The notes under the pieces: model-generated | The model's database searches: none | The model's input: only the letters and a program-made list of their open reading frames with translations | What the model was told of the DNA's origin: nothing | Assembly (NCBI GenBank): GCA_904377845.1 | Contig: CAJFGR010000027.1 | Coordinates: 1-46,631 of the forward strand | Reading direction: 5' to 3' | DNA length: 46,631 bases | Origin: an uncultured Ruminococcus sp. | GTDB taxonomy: Bacteria > Bacillota > Clostridia > Lachnospirales > Lachnospiraceae | Shown here: positions 44,205-46,631 of the stretch, piece after piece | How the letters are laid out: every line of letters starts with the position of its first letter | How positions within the stretch are numbered: the first letter of the stretch is position 1 | Made by a program: the position numbers and the translations under genes

Positions 44205-44987
44205 TGGATAATCTAAATAAATTTAAAGCATATTAAATTTTGGATAAAATATAATCATTTAAAATTTATTACTGCTGTTGGTTGCATTGCATTTGGTATA
44301 ATAATAGGCGTCTTGCTCTGTAAAAATGTTGAAACAAAATATGACTGGTTAATAGGTATTTTAACAGGTTTAATCACCTCAATGGTAGTTTCTGTATTCT
44401 TAGATTGTTTCAATAAAATCGCACAAAAAAAGAAAGATGACGCAATTAAAAGGGCTACAATATTCCATTTTTGGAGTGATATGATTGCTCAATCTATGCA
44501 TATGTTAGCGTGGGAACATCCACTATATCATCATGCTTGTGATATAGATTATATGGAACAGTTTGTAGAAGAAAAAGTTATACCACTTAAGAACGAATGC
44601 CAAAATACCATACAATTCTATTCAGCGGTACTTACTAAATCGGAATTTGATGCACTTGATATGCTTTTTCTACAATCTCAAAGCATTATTACTTTAACAA
44701 GTAGCAAACTATGGGATACAATGAAAAACAAAGAAAAGCTATATCACCGCTTTTACAATTTTCTCGGTCATAGAGATAGAGCATTGCAGGAACTGCCTGA
44801 AATGGATTACAATGAAATTAGGAAAAATGTTGAATATGTATATTCGGTGTTGCGAGATTATTTAAATGTATTGGAAAATGCCATAGATGTATTTAGCTAT
44901 TTGTTCTATGACAATAAGAGTTACAAAAATCTGCATTCGGATATTATTAAGGCTGATACACAAAATCGAGGGTTACTTGAAAAGTGA
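44205..44987 (+). pseudogene. two-helix membrane protein, frameshifted near its start
   Basis: ATG 44205 has GAGGAA 6 bases upstream and gives MDNLNKFKAY followed by a stop. Removing one T near 44233 joins it to the long frame KFWIKYNHLKFITAVGCIAF, which then has a second membrane helix (WLIGILTGLITSMVVSVFLD) and about 190 cytoplasmic, helix-rich residues (RATIFHFWSDMIAQSMHMLA; DYLNVLENAIDVFSYLFYD). Without the correction the first usable start would be TTG 44313, which has no ribosome site and loses the first helix. It may be a pore-type effector paired with the DUF4062 protein, recently inactivated, or a sequence error. No family is recognised. Confidence 0.6.
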
Positions 44988-45428
44988 GATAAATCACATT
45001 TTATTTTGGATTTTAAATAAGGAAAAATCGGGGCGCGGCAGCCAATTATGGTCACCGCGTCTGATAGTGTCAACAATTATGGTGATGTAGCGTCAGCCTC
45101 CACAGTTGGGTGCTGCTACATGACGCAGTCTGGCACATACGAGCATCAGAGCACTCTGCACATTAGGAAAAGTGCTGAGTAGGAACATTCATATAGGTTA
45201 AGGGCTCTTCATGTCCTCACAAAAACGGCATTCAACAGTGTAACAAGATTTAAATCCATGCCAACGAAAAGGGCAGGAACGAACAATATGCATAGGCTGT
45301 TTGCGCCCTGTTCTTTTACTTTGTATGTTCGTCAACTATAGAGTCAGCCACTCGCTGGCTTGAGTTTGAGCCATCCAATGATGGCCAGAAAGTGAGCCAC
45401 CCTCAATGGCTCAGTCTAAGAGTAGCAT
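44988..45428. other. structured non-coding region between convergent genes
   Basis: No gene is supported. Near 45268-45336 ACGAACA and TGTTCGT enclose a 45-base structured interior. At about 45345-45418 three short hairpins stand in a row, each with AGCCA or GCCAT paired to TGGCT or ATGGC (AGCCA-CTCGC-TGGCT; GCCAT-CCAATG-ATGGC; GAGCCA-CCCTCAA-TGGCTC). The last could terminate the minus-strand neighbour; the series as a whole is unexplained. Confidence 0.4.
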
Positions 45429-46187
45429 TTATAACTTTGCAAGCATTTCAGTAAATCCTTGTTTAGTACAAAAATTATTGTGATAATCAGCAAGCCATTG
45501 ATATTTAATCAATATACGCTTATTATCATGATATTTTTTTAGCGCATTACTAATTGCGTTGCCTTGTTCTTTTAGGCATGCCAAAAAATATTCAAAATAT
45601 TCTCCATCTTTTCGGCAATCACAAATTAAATTATATCCTAATGATAAATAATCAAAGTACCATTTTTGTTCTTTATCTTGAGCTAAACCCACTAATATAG
45701 GAGATGGATTTAGACTGTCATCAATAATCACTCTTGGATAAATTGCCATTTCACTTTCTAATTCATAAGCTTTTACCAATCCAGAGCCAAAAATAAAGTG
45801 AAGTGTATCATCATAGTATAAATTTCCCTTGGTAATAGCGCCTCTGAAAAATATATCTTCTTTTGTATACTGTACAAGAAATTCACTTAACCCATAAAGC
45901 AAATTCATATATAAATTGTGCATGTCAGTTTCATTCTCATAAGGTGCAAAAAATAAGATATTGTCTGAAAATATCAAAGACTTAAATCTTGATATTCTCA
46001 AATTATATTTTCCATTTTTTTCATCTACATCTGCATTGCGTTTCTCAATATAAATTGATAAATTTGCCATTAAATCATGGATTTTATGGAGATATGAATT
46101 TTCAATATTTCTATTATCACAGTTTTGAATTAAATTTTTATAGCCCAAAATATCCAAAAAAAGGATAACATGATTTTTAACTTCCAT
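45429..46187 (-). CDS. class III nucleotidyl cyclase-like protein (Pycsar cyclase-like)
   Basis: A 252-residue soluble protein with one cyclase-type catalytic domain: VILFLDILGYKNLI (first metal Asp12), FKSLIFSDNILFFAP (second metal Asp75 on the beta hairpin), FFRGAITKGNLYYDD (Arg115, matching the R-x-G-I-x-x-G strand) and FIFGSGLVKAYELES followed by IYPRVIIDD. This order is that of class III cyclases, in the compact, stand-alone style of Pycsar cyclases, which make cCMP or cUMP during phage infection and activate a TIR or membrane effector. Base specificity cannot be read. The gene has its own promoter, is very AT-rich, and converges on the DUF4062/membrane-protein pair, which could include the effector (inference). 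Confidence 0.6.
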   Translation of the reverse strand: MEVKNHVILFLDILGYKNLIQNCDNRNIENSYLHKIHDLMANLSIYIEKRNADVDEKNGKYNLRISRFKSLIFSDNILFFAPYENETDMHNLYMNLLYGLSEFLVQYTKEDIFFRGAITKGNLYYDDTLHFIFGSGLVKAYELESEMAIYPRVIIDDSLNPSPILVGLAQDKEQKWYFDYLSLGYNLICDCRKDGEYFEYFLACLKEQGNAISNALKKYHDNKRILIKYQWLADYHNNFCTKQGFTEMLAKL

Positions 46188-46217
46188 TTTTACCTCACAA
46201 CCGTAAATTTGAAATTA

Positions 46218-46246
46218 ATTGTATCAGTATTTAGGTTTTTTTTCAA
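46218..46246 (-). promoter_or_regulatory. promoter of the cyclase-like gene
   Basis: On the minus strand: TTGAAA (46246-46241), 17-base spacer, TACAAT (46223-46218), about 30 bases before the start codon. Confidence 0.6.
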
Positions 46247-46366
46247 TAAAACTAATCTTTTAATCCCTTTTCTGTGCCTATGTTTTCCACGCCCACATAA
46301 GACTGTCTATGTTCTGTTTTGTATTTTATTTTGTTTCGTGATTTTTAATATGTGGCGTGAATGGTT

Positions 46367-46476
46367 TTATTTTTTGTTGGTAGAAATATTCTTGACAAGT
46401 ATCGCCATATCCGTAAGCCGCTTTTCAATGTTTTTTAATGCGTCGGCTACTTGTTTGCTTGTACCCTGTTTGGCAA
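46367..46476 (-). pseudogene. short relaxase-like remnant
   Basis: The minus frame reads ADALKNIEKRLTDMAILVKN, then ISTNKK and a stop, with no start. The style resembles the coiled region of conjugative relaxases of the Tn5252 kind. Very short, so only a hint that conjugative-element sequence lies at this edge. Confidence 0.25.
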
Positions 46477-46478
46477 TG

Positions 46479-46631
46479 TTAGTAATAAGTTGTTGTGAAT
46501 ACTTGTGCGTGGTAAGGTGATTTTACAGTCACGGGGATGCGGACATTTTCTTGGACCATTAATCCTTCGTTATCCCCATTTATCATGCTGCTATAAGTCC
46601 TTGGCTCTGTCGGTATTGAATTGGACTCAAC
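46479..46631 (-). CDS. 3' end of an unidentified gene entering from the right edge
   Basis: An open minus frame of 50 codons runs from the window edge to a TAA at 46479, reading NGDNEGLMVQENVRIPVTVK and SPYHAQVFTTTYY. Unrecognised. It may be a mobile-element gene, but length alone does not prove coding. Confidence 0.3.
   Translation of the reverse strand, partial: VESNSIPTEPRTYSSMINGDNEGLMVQENVRIPVTVKSPYHAQVFTTTYY

Noticed and set aside
46170-46520. Plus-strand hydrophobic 116-codon frame
   Set aside because: Its hydrophobicity comes from T-rich DNA; no ribosome site, and it runs through the cyclase promoter.

Overview
The window reads as the chromosome of a Gram-positive gut anaerobe of the Lachnospiraceae (Blautia/Ruminococcus-like). 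Supporting signs are AGGAGG ribosome binding sites, frequent GTG/TTG starts, CIRCE-controlled hsp20 and lon genes, MsmX-style sugar ABC operons without their own ATPase, AraC regulators of the gut Firmicute type and a sortase-anchored surface protein. The genus is an inference. No rRNA, tRNA or CRISPR array was found.

Region 1 (1-4200) is a decayed carbohydrate locus. It holds the 3' end of metG, a glycosidase-like 5' fragment joined to the tail of a sugar-binding protein, and a membrane AraC-type regulator broken by a deletion and a nonsense codon. Region 2 (4225-11821) has a beta-helix carbohydrate-active protein with a divergent AraC regulator, a frameshifted MPDTG-anchored surface protein, a flavodoxin, and a His-rich peptide / ECF sigma / RsgI-like anti-sigma operon. 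Region 3 (11999-17726) holds a Lon-like AAA+ protein without protease domain, Lon protease (CIRCE), a phzF remnant, Hsp20 (CIRCE) and a YczE-like membrane protein.

Region 4 (17843-25043) is a compact, intact fructan-derivative operon. It encodes a LacI repressor, a promoter with two perfect palindromic operators, a sugar-binding lipoprotein, two permeases, a GH32 beta-fructosidase and a cytoplasmic GH91 enzyme. The best reading is uptake of a difructose anhydride, ring opening to inulobiose by GH91, then cleavage to fructose by GH32. Region 5 (25202-33524) has a HipA-like kinase with a small partner, a MATE exporter, a deleted Gfo/Idh oxidoreductase, an AlkZ-related protein, a second CIRCE-hsp20, a SulP anion transporter and a RelA/SpoT-type alarmone synthetase.

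At about 33600 a third CIRCE/hsp20-type promoter is cut in half and a foreign island begins, running past the right edge. It carries a RADAR anti-phage operon (membrane accessory protein, small ORF, rdrA ATPase, rdrB adenosine deaminase), nested insertion sequences (an IS110-family element, with a candidate bridge-RNA region, inside a dead IS4-family transposase, next to an IS66 scrap), and a very AT-rich second defence-like cluster (a DUF4062 TIR-like protein, a two-membrane-helix protein with a frameshift, and a class III nucleotidyl cyclase-like protein resembling Pycsar cyclases). The right edge holds degraded mobile-element coding sequence.

Two themes stand out. The chromosomal part shows repeated internal-deletion scars that join gene starts to gene ends. 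The island stacks several defence modules behind a site related to the duplicated heat-shock promoters.
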